Of a stretch of 64,000 bases of DNA, positions 20,986 through 29,802 are shown piece by piece. Below the pieces are notes generated by a model. That model saw only the letters and a list, made by a program, of their open reading frames with translations. It did no database searches and was not told the origin of the DNA. A program made the position numbers and the translations under genes. This stretch comes from Acidimicrobiales bacterium (lineage in GTDB: Bacteria; Actinomycetota; Acidimicrobiia; Acidimicrobiales; Iamiaceae). Location: assembly GCA_020439505.1 (NCBI GenBank), contig JAGQSO010000043.1, positions 1 to 64,000 of the forward strand, written 5' to 3'. Positions within the stretch are counted from its first letter, which is position 1; each line of letters opens with the position of its first letter.

Positions 20986-23976
20986 TTGGATCCCGGGGGC
21001 CGCGTCCGTCGCCTCGACGGAGTCCGCGGCGCTGCCGTCTTGCTGGTGGTCGTGTACCACGCCAGCTATCTGACCGCCGGATGGGGTCCGCGGCTGCTGC
21101 CTGGCGGTTTCGTGGGAGTGGACCTCTTCTTCGTCCTCAGCGGCTACCTGATCACCCGGCTCCTTCTCGCTCAACTGGACGACAACGACCGCATCGAGAT
21201 CGGTGCCTTCATGGTGCGTCGGTTCCGTCGTCTCTATCCGGCGCTGATCGCGACGGTGGTCGGGGTGGTGTGGTTGCTGGTCGCCACCGGGAGGGTCGGA
21301 TCGGCCCCCGACCAGATGACCGGGGGAGAGCTTGCCGCTTCCGCCCTGGCCACCGTGTTCTACGTCTCCAACTTCGTCCAGGCGCGAGGTTGGGAGTTCC
21401 CGATCGAGCTCTCCCACACCTGGTCGTTGGCTATCGAAGCCCAGTTCTACCTTCTCTGGCCTTTCGTTCTCGCCGGCCTGCGACGGGTGGGTTCTTCTCA
21501 GCGAACCCAGGCGGCCACGGTGATCGTGGCGATGGTTGTGATCGCCGCGCACCGGGCGGCGATGTGGACAGATCAGGCCCACTACCTACCGCTGTACCTC
21601 CGGACCGACACCCGCCTCGACGTGATCCTGGCTGGCTGTCTGCTCGCCATGGTCGTCCATTGGGGGTGGGTGCGCTCGGGGCGATGGCTACGGGTACCGG
21701 GGGTGGGCGGCGCGGCCTTCCTGGTTGCGGCCGGCCTGTTCTCCGAGACCGGGGATTCGCGGATGTACGCGGGATTCGGCCTGAGCGTGGTGGCTCTGTC
21801 AGCCCTGGCAGTGGTCGCCTCGGCGTTGTTGGACGCCGAAGGCCCGGTCGGGCGCGTGGTGTCATGGCGGCCGCTCGCCGCGCTGGGGGATCGCAGCTAC
21901 AGCCTCTACCTGTGGCACGTACCGGTCTTCTTGACGGTGGCCCGCCACATCGGCGACACCTCGGTGGTGCTGCGGGTGTTCACCGGCATGGGTCTGACCG
22001 CGTTGGTCACCGAGTTCTCCTTCCGGTTCGTGGAGTCGAGCCTCCGGGGTGGCACCCGCCCCGCAGGCCGGTCGCTCGTCGTGGGCTTCGCCAGTTGGGT
22101 GGAAGCCCACCGACGTCCGGTCCTGGTTGGGGCCGTTGCGGTTGCCTCCCTGCCGATGGGGGTGGCGGTGGTCGCGCTGAGCCGGTACGCCTGGTACCCG
22201 ATCGGCGATCTGGCCCAGGCGATGCTCCGCCAGCTGAGCTTCTGGTCCGACCCGCCGTTGGTGGGACCGGCGGGGCGGATCGGCACCTTCGCCCGCCAGG
22301 GCAACCACCCCGGACCGGCGATGTTCTGGGTGACATGGCCGGTCTGGGCCTTGCTCGGGCGAAGCTCCTGGGCATACCAGGCCGCGGTGGCGACGGTGGT
22401 GGTGACCGCTTTCGGGCTGGCCGTGGGGGTGAGCCGCAAGGTCCACGGCTGGCTCACCGCCCTGACGGTTGCGGTGGTCGGGGCGATTCTGATGCGCTCA
22501 TACGGGGCGGTCGCTCTGACCCAGCCCTGGAACCCCTATGTGCCGCTGCTGCCGTTCCTGGCCTTCGTGATCGCGTGTTGGGCGGTCGCATCCCGGCGTT
22601 GGTCCATGTTGCCGGTAGCGGTCCTTACCGGCTCGTTCTGCATCCAGTGCCATGTGGGGTACGCCCCCGCGGTGGTGGCGGGGATCGCGGGCTCGCTGGC
22701 GGTGGGACTGCTGCCTCCCCGCTGGGTCGGGGAGCCGGCGGGAGACGGGCTGTGGGGGTCGGACGCCGGCGCACCCAACGGCGCTGAGGGAGCCTTGGCC
22801 TCGACCTCGACCTCGGCCTCGGCCGAGGACCATTCGGCGGTGAACCGGTCGGGGAACGGGAGCGTGTTGGGCTGGATGGGGGTGGCGCTGGTGGCTGGCG
22901 GCCTCATCTGGGTACCGCCGATCGTCGACCAGTTGCGCCACGATCCCGGCAACATCACCATCCTGATCGAGACGTTTCGCGCTCAGACCGACGAGACGAT
23001 CGGCGTAGGGGCCGGAACGAGGATCCTTCTCACCCAACTGAACCCGGTCGGGAACTGGCTGTTCGGCACCCGGCAGATCTCGGGTTCGGTCCTACCCGGA
23101 CTGGCCTTGCTGACGGCCTGGATCGCCTCGGGGGTGGCCGCGGTACGGCGCCGCATGGGAGCGGTCCTACGGCTCGACGCCATCCTCGCGTTGCTGGTGG
23201 CATGTGCGTGGTACTGGGCTATACGCCTGGACTCGGCCCGCTTCTTGTACCTGGTGGAGTGGTTTTGGGTTCTCACCGGACTCGTGGTGGCGGCGACCGT
23301 GGCGGTCGTCGTGACCGAGGTAGCGCACCGACAGAGGCGGGGTCCGGTTGGCCCGTGGGTGGTGTCGGGGCTCGCGTTGGTCTTGGTGATGAGTACGGCG
23401 TCGTTCGCTTGGACGGCGACGGGAGTGAGCCCACCGGACATGCGTTACTCGCGTACGGTCCAGGCCATCGCCCCTGCGGTGGCCGCCGATCTGGATCCTG
23501 GGGCCACCTACCTCGTCACATGGGTCGATCCTGATGCATTGGGGGGCAACGGCTTCGGGCTGTTCCTGGAGCTCGAACGTCGTGGCCTTACCGTGAAGGC
23601 TGGCCCGGCTCGGGCCGCTCCGGTGGAACCGCACCGCGTCATCGAGCCGGCCGACGCCGACGCCGTGATCACGGTGGTGAGCGGCGACGCGCAGATCGCG
23701 CGCGCCCGGGCGCTGCCGGGCGTGCGAGAGTTGGCCTATGACGACCACCGCAGCGACGCCGAGAGAGCCGAGTACCGGTCTCTGCAACAGGCGGTGATGG
23801 AGGAGCTGCGGGCGGAGGGTCTCGGTGAGGTTGCCGACGGAATCCCCACCAGCATCTGGATCGGCCTCAACGACCCGCGGGTGCAGGGGGTTCCCTTCGA
23901 ACAGCTGTCACGGATGCTGACCATCGGTCAGGCAACCGCGGTATTCCTCTCCGATCGCGAGCTGGGAGGACTGTGA
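20986..23976 (+). CDS. Fusion: acyltransferase-3 domain plus GT-C-like membrane module
   Basis: Large membrane protein of about 996 aa with two unrelated halves. Residues 1-365 are an acyltransferase-3 (OafA/YrhL-type) domain: RRLDGVRG, the catalytic-type His in VVYHASYL, and GVDLFFVLSGYLITRLL, with about ten membrane segments. From about residue 380 a second polytopic module begins with NHPGP (440-444), WNP (515-517), QCHVGY (554-559) and WVPPIVDQL (642-650), followed by a soluble C-terminal domain. These motifs recur in order in the protein at 27060-28946, so the second half is a paralogue, probably a GT-C-like transferase. The TTG start, two bases after the GT2 stop, is the only plausible one, so it is moderately uncertain. 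A Ser/Thr/Ala-rich loop lies near residue 605. Acylation of a glycan is inferred. Confidence 0.8.
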   Translation: MDPGGRVRRLDGVRGAAVLLVVVYHASYLTAGWGPRLLPGGFVGVDLFFVLSGYLITRLLLAQLDDNDRIEIGAFMVRRFRRLYPALIATVVGVVWLLVATGRVGSAPDQMTGGELAASALATVFYVSNFVQARGWEFPIELSHTWSLAIEAQFYLLWPFVLAGLRRVGSSQRTQAATVIVAMVVIAAHRAAMWTDQAHYLPLYLRTDTRLDVILAGCLLAMVVHWGWVRSGRWLRVPGVGGAAFLVAAGLFSETGDSRMYAGFGLSVVALSALAVVASALLDAEGPVGRVVSWRPLAALGDRSYSLYLWHVPVFLTVARHIGDTSVVLRVFTGMGLTALVTEFSFRFVESSLRGGTRPAGRSLVVGFASWVEAHRRPVLVGAVAVASLPMGVAVVALSRYAWYPIGDLAQAMLRQLSFWSDPPLVGPAGRIGTFARQGNHPGPAMFWVTWPVWALLGRSSWAYQAAVATVVVTAFGLAVGVSRKVHGWLTALTVAVVGAILMRSYGAVALTQPWNPYVPLLPFLAFVIACWAVASRRWSMLPVAVLTGSFCIQCHVGYAPAVVAGIAGSLAVGLLPPRWVGEPAGDGLWGSDAGAPNGAEGALASTSTSASAEDHSAVNRSGNGSVLGWMGVALVAGGLIWVPPIVDQLRHDPGNITILIETFRAQTDETIGVGAGTRILLTQLNPVGNWLFGTRQISGSVLPGLALLTAWIASGVAAVRRRMGAVLRLDAILALLVACAWYWAIRLDSARFLYLVEWFWVLTGLVVAATVAVVVTEVAHRQRRGPVGPWVVSGLALVLVMSTASFAWTATGVSPPDMRYSRTVQAIAPAVAADLDPGATYLVTWVDPDALGGNGFGLFLELERRGLTVKAGPARAAPVEPHRVIEPADADAVITVVSGDAQIARARALPGVRELAYDDHRSDAERAEYRSLQQAVMEELRAEGLGEVADGIPTSIWIGLNDPRVQGVPFEQLSRMLTIGQATAVFLSDRELGGL
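22799..22824 (+). repeat. Hexanucleotide repeat encoding a Ser/Thr/Ala loop
   Basis: Imperfect CCTCGA/CCTCGG units encode a Ser-Thr-Ser-Thr-Ser-Ala run between two membrane segments of the fusion protein. It is likely a flexible loop that tolerates length change. Confidence 0.65.
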
Positions 23977-25316
23977 ACACGAAGCCCTCCGACCTGATGG
24001 CACGGGTGGACGACCCGACCCGTTGGTTCCTGCTCCGGCTCGGTCTCGTGACCCTGGGGGCGCTCATGTTTCGCCTCAGCCTCCTGGGATCGATCGCGGC
24101 GCGGAACCCTGACGGCGGTGATCCGCTCTTCTACCACCTCCAGGCCAACTTCCTGGTGGAGGGTCACGGCTTCTCCGATCCGTTCATCTGGCTGGAGTCC
24201 CAACGATTCGAGCCCGTGGCCATCCATCCGCCGTTGTTCACCATGTGGCTGGCGATCAGCTCCGCTCTGGGATTCAAGAGCTTCCTCGCCCACAAGATCA
24301 TGTCCTGCATCGCCGGCGCATTGGCGGTGGCGGCGATCGGGATTCTGGGTCGCGAGGCCGGCGGGCGGGGTAGGCGTGGCGCTCGGGTCGGTCTGGTGGC
24401 GGCGGTGCTGGCGGCCATCTACCCACCGCTGTGGTCCATCGACGGACAGCTCTGGCCCGAAGGCCTGTTCACGGTCATGGTGGCGTTGACCGCGCTGGCC
24501 GCCGCCAAGGTCTGGCGCAAGCCGACGCTGGGGTGGGCCGTGGCGACGGGGGTGCTGCTGGGACTCGCCGCCCTGACGCGGGGAGAGGCGATCATCATGT
24601 CGGTAGTCCTGGTGGCTCCGGCGTTGCTGCTTCGCGACCGCCAGCATCGACGGAACCTCACCCACCTGGCCGCGGCCGCGGTCGCCTGCGCTCTGGTGCT
24701 GGCGCCTTGGGCGATCCGAAACAGCCTGCGCTTCGAGGAGTTCGTGCCCCTGTCGACCAACAGCGACGAGGTGCTGGTGTACGCCAACAACCCCTACGCC
24801 TACGGAACGCTCGACGGGGGTCGATTCCTCGGCTTCTGGTATTACCCCTGGCAGGACCAGCTTCGGGCGCGCTTCGGAGGCGAGCCTCCGGGCGATGCCT
24901 CCCAGCGGGCCAAGTTCTGGGGAGACCAGGGACGTGCCTACGCCAGGGAGAACTCCGACCGGCTTCCGATCGTGCTGGCGGCGCGTCTCGGCCGGGCCTG
25001 GAACCTGTACGCGCCCTTCCAGAACGCCCTTTTCGACCGGATCGACGGAAAGTCCCAGCGCGTGAGCGTGGCGGGCGTGTGGGCGTGGTGGGCGGCCCTG
25101 GCCTTGTCGGTTCCGGGGCTGTTGCTCCTGCGCCGCCGGGGAACGACCGTCGTTCCCTTTGTCGGACTCGCTCTGACCGTGACCATCAGTTCCCTGTACG
25201 CCTATGGAGGCAACCGGTTCCGCACCCCCCTCGACGTCGCGGTCCTGGTGCTCGCGGCCGTGACCATCGAGGAGCTTCTGGCGCGCCGAGGCGACGAAGG
25301 GGTGGCACGACAATGA
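23973..25316 (+). CDS. GT-C type membrane glycosyltransferase (GT39/GT83-like)
   Basis: Polytopic protein of 447 aa resembling ArnT/PMT-like transferases that use lipid-phosphate sugars outside the membrane. The first external loop has acidic GGDPLFYHLQANFL and then AIHPPLFTMW, the conserved PPL-type element. About ten hydrophobic segments follow and the C-terminus is short. The GTG start overlaps the previous stop (GTGA) with GGGAGGA immediately upstream at ideal spacing, so it is translationally coupled to the fusion gene. Acceptor and sugar are unknown. Confidence 0.82.
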   Translation: MNTKPSDLMARVDDPTRWFLLRLGLVTLGALMFRLSLLGSIAARNPDGGDPLFYHLQANFLVEGHGFSDPFIWLESQRFEPVAIHPPLFTMWLAISSALGFKSFLAHKIMSCIAGALAVAAIGILGREAGGRGRRGARVGLVAAVLAAIYPPLWSIDGQLWPEGLFTVMVALTALAAAKVWRKPTLGWAVATGVLLGLAALTRGEAIIMSVVLVAPALLLRDRQHRRNLTHLAAAAVACALVLAPWAIRNSLRFEEFVPLSTNSDEVLVYANNPYAYGTLDGGRFLGFWYYPWQDQLRARFGGEPPGDASQRAKFWGDQGRAYARENSDRLPIVLAARLGRAWNLYAPFQNALFDRIDGKSQRVSVAGVWAWWAALALSVPGLLLLRRRGTTVVPFVGLALTVTISSLYAYGGNRFRTPLDVAVLVLAAVTIEELLARRGDEGVARQ

Positions 25317-27049
25317 ACACCACCACCGAGTTGACCCTTGCCGGTGATTCCGTGGGTGAGGGCCTGCCCGACCGTCAACCGACCACGGGTGGTGGCTGGC
25401 GTTTCGGATGGCTGGACGCGATCTCGCTCGGACTGGTGATCCTCGCACTTGCTGTCCCGTTGCGGGGACTGCTCCGTTACCAGGGGCCTCCGATGGAGGA
25501 AGGCTTCATGCTGGCCTTCCCCCAGGAGGTGCTGCGGGGTTCTATCCCGAACCGGGACTTCCTGCACCTTTACGGTCCAGGGAGCCTCTGGGTGCTGGCC
25601 GGGGTGTTCAAGGTCTTCGGTACCTCGCTGGCGACCGAGCGGTGGTTCGGTCTCCTTCAACACGCCGGTATCATCTTCGGGGTCTGGGCGGTGGCCCGGC
25701 ACTGGGGTCGGCGGACCGCGACGGTCTGTGCCCTGGTCTCGCTGGTGGTGGTGGTGCCACCGATCGGCCTGACCGCGCTGGCCTGGAACGGAGCGGTGGC
25801 GCTGGCTCTCTGGTCGGTCTACCTGCTGGCGCAGCCGGGGAGGGGTGGGTCCAAGAGGCCGATTGTCGCGGGCCTGTTGGCTGGGCTCGCCCTGTTGTTC
25901 CGGCCTGATCTGGTCCTGGCGCTCAGCCTCGGCCTCGGTGCGGCGGTGTGGCGCCCGACTATGGACCGGGTGCGTCCGGTTCTGACCGGGCTGGTCGCAG
26001 GGGCGTCACCGATGTTGGTACACATCGTGATGGCGGGACCGGAGGCCGCCTTCAAGGGGATGTTCGTCGAGCCGGTGTTCCGGCTTCGGCCCGGAAGGTC
26101 GCTGCCAGTCCCGCCGTCATGGACCGAGCTGGACGGGTTTCTCCAGAAGGCCGCCGGTCTCCGCACCATCGGGTGGCCCTTTCCGGCGCCGACCTCGGCT
26201 CAGCAGGTGGCACTCTGGTTTTTCCTGGTGCCGGTCAGCACGGTGTTCGTGGCCGCCGTGGGGATCTGGTCCTGTCGTCGTCGGCCCGGCGATCAACGGA
26301 GTCATCTGTTGAGGGCGGTGGGTTTTCTGGGGCTCGGGATGCTGACCCAGGCGATGCAGAGGCCTGACACGGCCCACTTCGCCTGGGTCAGCTGTGTTCC
26401 GCTGGCCCTGGTACCAGTCGCCGTCCATCAGCTACTGCCAGCGGGATGGCCGGCGGTCTCGTGGAGACGTTTCGTGGCGACCACCGCTCCGGTTGTGATC
26501 GTCGTGTTCGCGGCGATCCCCCACTACACGGTGCGGACCTATGTGGACCTGGCCGGACAGAGCCTGGGCCGCAACGTCTTCGGGTTCCCGGTGAACCACG
26601 AGGGCCGCAACTTCTACTACGGCTCCCCCGACGCAGCGGCCGCCGCCAACGAGCTGGTGCGCGACCTCGGCGAGTGGTCCCAGCCCGGAGAATCGCTCCT
26701 GGTCGGCCCGGTCGATTTCCGGTTCACGCCCTACTCGGACGCCTTCTTCTACTTCTTGTTCCCCGACCTCGTTCCTGCCACCCGCTACATCGAGATGGAC
26801 CCTGGCATCGCCAACGGGCACGACTCGGGCCTGGCCGACGAGGTCCGGTCGGCAGACTGGCTGATCCTCTCCAATGTCTGGACCAACTGGGCCGAGCCCA
26901 ACGCTTCGCTCGAACCTGGCTCAGATGCGCCGAACCAGGTGGTGAAAGACCACTTCTGTCGTGTCGGAGCCTACGGCGACCGCGACGGGCGGCCCTGGTT
27001 CGAGCTCTACCGACCTTGCGACCGCATCGGCGACCACGGAGAAGGCTGA
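25313..27049 (+). CDS. Polytopic membrane protein, probable GT-C glycosyltransferase
   Basis: Membrane protein of 578 aa. After a short polar N-terminus and a first membrane segment comes an external loop with GPPMEEGFMLAFPQEVL and LHLYGPGSLWVL. The acidic residues and the YGP motif match a group of actinobacterial GT-C-like proteins. Around ten membrane segments follow, then a soluble domain of about 150 residues (from about residue 415) near the C-terminus. The ATG overlaps the previous stop (ATGA) with a GAAGGGG ribosome site. It ends ten bases before the stop of the convergent gene. It is the last gene of the five-gene operon starting with the methyltransferase. Confidence 0.75.
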   Translation: MNTTTELTLAGDSVGEGLPDRQPTTGGGWRFGWLDAISLGLVILALAVPLRGLLRYQGPPMEEGFMLAFPQEVLRGSIPNRDFLHLYGPGSLWVLAGVFKVFGTSLATERWFGLLQHAGIIFGVWAVARHWGRRTATVCALVSLVVVVPPIGLTALAWNGAVALALWSVYLLAQPGRGGSKRPIVAGLLAGLALLFRPDLVLALSLGLGAAVWRPTMDRVRPVLTGLVAGASPMLVHIVMAGPEAAFKGMFVEPVFRLRPGRSLPVPPSWTELDGFLQKAAGLRTIGWPFPAPTSAQQVALWFFLVPVSTVFVAAVGIWSCRRRPGDQRSHLLRAVGFLGLGMLTQAMQRPDTAHFAWVSCVPLALVPVAVHQLLPAGWPAVSWRRFVATTAPVVIVVFAAIPHYTVRTYVDLAGQSLGRNVFGFPVNHEGRNFYYGSPDAAAAANELVRDLGEWSQPGESLLVGPVDFRFTPYSDAFFYFLFPDLVPATRYIEMDPGIANGHDSGLADEVRSADWLILSNVWTNWAEPNASLEPGSDAPNQVVKDHFCRVGAYGDRDGRPWFELYRPCDRIGDHGEG

Positions 27050-27059
27050 GACGTCAGCG

Positions 27060-28946
27060 CTAGTCCGACGGAGCCAGGTGCCACACCTGGATCCGATGCT
27101 CATCCCCGAGGGTGGTGAGCCGCTGGATCTCGAACAGCTCGTCACCGGAAATCCCGTCCACGACGATCAGATCCCGAACCGCGAGGTCGGCGAGGGTTCC
27201 GTCGTCGAAAGCGCCGACCGGATCGGCCAGAGCGGCGCTAGCGGCCTGCTGTTGGGTTGAGGACGAGGGCTGGCGAGGACCGCGGCGAACCGTGGACGGG
27301 GTGAGACCATCACGTATCCGGGCCCGTCGGTCCCGGAGGGAGCTGGCCTCCTGGTCGGTGAGGGTCGGTACCTCGACCACCAGGGTGGCCCCCGGCGGAG
27401 GGCGAGGATCCATCCCGCTCCTCACCCAGAGCTCGTTCATGCCGGTTTGCCCGTTGTAGCGACGGAACTCGCGCCATGGGAAGACAGGGCTGGGCGCACC
27501 AGGGTCGATGAGGACGGTTCCTCCCGCCTGTTGGGTGGCAAGGGCCACCGCCGAGCCGGTCGAGAGGTACGGGGTGGCGCCCCGGAAACGAACCACCGTG
27601 GTCGAGGCCGACGAGATCTCCTTCACCGGGCCGGCGACCTCGCCAGCGATTCGCCGCTGTACCGCCCACGGCGCCCAGGTCGCAGGGCGCGGTAGAGCGG
27701 CGACAGCGAGAAGGAGTGCCACCAACAGCGCCGTCGAAGCGGCCGCGTTCCGCTTGCCGAGGGCGGCCCACGTCGAGCGCGGTGCTCTTGCGGGAGGGAG
27801 AAGCAACCAGGCCAGCCACCCGGTCACCATCCACACCACGACGGCCAAGGGACGCATCCACAGGGCGTAGTAGCGGTACAGGATCCCGTCGCTGAGCGGG
27901 ATGCGAGAGGCCGTCACCGCTCCGGCGAGAAGGATGACCATCACGGTGATGGTCACCGGTGCCAGCTCTCGTGCCCGTCGAAGCTGCAGGGTGAGCAACA
28001 CGGCCAGCAGAAGGAAGGGGAGTGCCAGCGCGGCTGCGGACAAGAGGCTCATCGGGTCGAAGGCCCCCGTCATCGCGCTGTCGGGCGATATTCCGGCCAC
28101 CGGAATCCCGACGACCCGGCCAAACTCGGCCAGGCCCGATGTTCCGGCCGCCTCGCCCCCCGGTCCCGCCGTGAGCGCGCGAACGATCTGGGTGAGGTTT
28201 CCGGGATGACCGGTGAGTTGTTGGATGAGCGGCGGTAGCCACAATCCCACTGCCAGGACTCCCGCCAGCACCAACGGTCGCCGGGATAAGGGCGAAGGCG
28301 TGGACTCGGCACCCCGACAGCTTCGCCATGCCACCACCACAGCCACCCAGGCGGCCACGGCACCGACCAGTCCGACATAGCTCAGGTGGGTCTGGGCGAC
28401 GAGCGAGCCAGCCGCCACCATCACGGGGAGCGCGGCGTTGCGTCCTGCGCTGACCGCGACCGCGCCGACAAGGAACACCGCAAACGGCATCACCACGACA
28501 TGAGGGTTCCAGACCGAGACCGGCGTGTCTGCTCCGACCCCCCACAGGATCAGGGCGGATCCGACGAGCCCGACACCGGCAAGCGAACTCCCTCCCATCA
28601 GGTACAGAACCCAGGTCAGGGTGCCGATCGACGCCACCGACACCAACGCCGCGGTCAGCGTCGATCCGGCCGCCGGTGACACCTTCGAAAGGGGGGCCAG
28701 CAGGTAGAACTCGATCGGTCCCGGATGGTGCAGCTCGGGGTCCTCGAGATGGGCTCCGGCGGTGGAGATCATCCCGACGAGGGGAGGATCCGTCGTCATC
28801 GAATCCCCGGCCAGCATCACGATCGTGGCGTCGTCACTCTCGGGAAACCACCCTGCCCGGAGCTGGTGGAACCAGGCTGTCCCAACCGGTAGAGCGGCCA
28901 AAACGGCCAGTGCGGTCCAGATCAGGGTCCGTCGGGCGACCGGCAC
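27060..28946 (-). CDS. Polytopic GT-C-like protein, paralogue of the fusion's second half
   Basis: Membrane protein of 628 aa. The first external loop has FPESDDATIVMLAGDS and then HHPGP (73-77), with WNP at 146-148, QTHLSY at 185-190, WLPPLIQQL at 236-244 and HPGN at 247-250. The same motif order with similar spacing is found in residues 440-660 of the fusion protein at 20986-23976. The last 180 or so residues are soluble. GT-C assignment is inferred from topology and context; no database family was confirmed. The GTG start has no ribosome site but has TACACT seven bases upstream, so it may be leaderless. It is divergent from the GT2 gene at 29056. Confidence 0.7.
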   Translation of the reverse strand: MPVARRTLIWTALAVLAALPVGTAWFHQLRAGWFPESDDATIVMLAGDSMTTDPPLVGMISTAGAHLEDPELHHPGPIEFYLLAPLSKVSPAAGSTLTAALVSVASIGTLTWVLYLMGGSSLAGVGLVGSALILWGVGADTPVSVWNPHVVVMPFAVFLVGAVAVSAGRNAALPVMVAAGSLVAQTHLSYVGLVGAVAAWVAVVVAWRSCRGAESTPSPLSRRPLVLAGVLAVGLWLPPLIQQLTGHPGNLTQIVRALTAGPGGEAAGTSGLAEFGRVVGIPVAGISPDSAMTGAFDPMSLLSAAALALPFLLLAVLLTLQLRRARELAPVTITVMVILLAGAVTASRIPLSDGILYRYYALWMRPLAVVVWMVTGWLAWLLLPPARAPRSTWAALGKRNAAASTALLVALLLAVAALPRPATWAPWAVQRRIAGEVAGPVKEISSASTTVVRFRGATPYLSTGSAVALATQQAGGTVLIDPGAPSPVFPWREFRRYNGQTGMNELWVRSGMDPRPPPGATLVVEVPTLTDQEASSLRDRRARIRDGLTPSTVRRGPRQPSSSTQQQAASAALADPVGAFDDGTLADLAVRDLIVVDGISGDELFEIQRLTTLGDEHRIQVWHLAPSD

Positions 28947-28953
28947 GGAGTCG

Positions 28954-28959
28954 AGTGTA
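28954..28959 (-). promoter_or_regulatory. Candidate -10 box of a leaderless promoter (GT-C-like gene)
   Basis: On the minus strand TACACT lies seven bases before the GTG start, and no ribosome site is present. It fits TANNNT for a transcript beginning at or near the start codon. Confidence 0.4.
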
Positions 28960-29043
28960 GGTAGGCGGTCCCATCAGACACCGACCCGGTCCCGGTGGTG
29001 GCTCGCTGATGCCTGTCGATCCGTCCCGGGGGGCGGGGGCCGG

Positions 29044-29049
29044 TAACGT
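29044..29049 (+). promoter_or_regulatory. Candidate -10 box of a leaderless promoter (polyprenol-P-mannose synthase-like gene)
   Basis: TAACGT ends six bases before the GTG start of the GT2 gene, within a near-palindrome CCGGTAACGTTGCCGG (29040-29055). No ribosome site exists. With the divergent gene, both sides of this region look leaderless. Confidence 0.4.
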
Positions 29050-29055
29050 TGCCGG

Positions 29056-29802
29056 GTGCGCGTCCTCGTCGTCGTTCCGACCTACCAGGAGGCCGGCAAC
29101 ATCGAGAACCTTCTCCGCGGCGTGCGCCGGTCCGCTCCCGAGGCCGCGATCGTCGTCCTCGACGACAGCAGTCCCGACGGGACCGGTGAAATCGCCGAGA
29201 AGGTAGGTGCCGAGTTGGGACGGGTGGTTGTGATCCACCGCTCCGAGAAGGCCGGGCTCGGTGCGGCGTACCGGGAAGGCTTCGCCTGGGCGCTCGACCA
29301 CGACTTCGAGGTCATCGTCCAGATGGACTGCGACATGTCGCATGACCCCGAGATGATCCCCGTGATGGTGGAACGGCTCGATGACCCCGACGACCCCGTC
29401 GACTACGTGATCGGAAGCCGCTACATACCCGGAGGTGACACCCCCAACTGGCCCGTGCACAGGCGGCTCTTGAGCCGATGGGGCAATCGGTACACCGCCA
29501 GGGTGCTGGCCCTCCCGGTCCACGACGTCACCTCGGGCTTTCGCGCCTATCGGGCCGACGCCTTGCGCTCGATCCACCCCGAGACCACCCGTTCGAGTGG
29601 CTACGCCTTCATGAGCGAGTTGGCCAGGAGACTGTCGAGTGGTGGGCGCAGTGTGGCCGAGGTGCCGATCGTCTTCGTCGACAGGGCCTATGGCACCTCC
29701 AAGATGTCGGTGTCGATCATGGTCGAATCGCTGACGCTGGTGACCGCATGGGGAGCCAAGCAACGCCTGAGCGGTATCCGGGGCCGAACCGCCAACCGAT
29801 GA
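29056..29802 (+). CDS. Polyprenol monophosphomannose synthase-like glycosyltransferase 2
   Basis: Cytoplasmic-face GT-A enzyme of 248 aa, close to the DPM1/Ppm1 group that makes polyprenyl-phosphate mannose from GDP-mannose. Diagnostic segments are VVPTYQEAGNIENLL, VVLDDSSPDGTG, the metal motif QMDCDMSHDP, and the C-terminal YGTSKMSVSIMVE. It lacks the membrane domain that some bacterial homologues carry. It probably supplies mannosyl lipid to the GT-C enzymes of this locus. The GTG start appears leaderless. Its stop overlaps the next start (ATGA), so it is coupled to a GT-C gene, which supports a donor-and-user pairing. Confidence 0.88.
   Translation: MRVLVVVPTYQEAGNIENLLRGVRRSAPEAAIVVLDDSSPDGTGEIAEKVGAELGRVVVIHRSEKAGLGAAYREGFAWALDHDFEVIVQMDCDMSHDPEMIPVMVERLDDPDDPVDYVIGSRYIPGGDTPNWPVHRRLLSRWGNRYTARVLALPVHDVTSGFRAYRADALRSIHPETTRSSGYAFMSELARRLSSGGRSVAEVPIVFVDRAYGTSKMSVSIMVESLTLVTAWGAKQRLSGIRGRTANR

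Noticed and set aside
23928-25448. Long minus-strand frame across two GT-C genes
   Set aside because: Both plus-strand genes have good starts and membrane segments; the antisense product is low-complexity Gln/Arg/His-rich.
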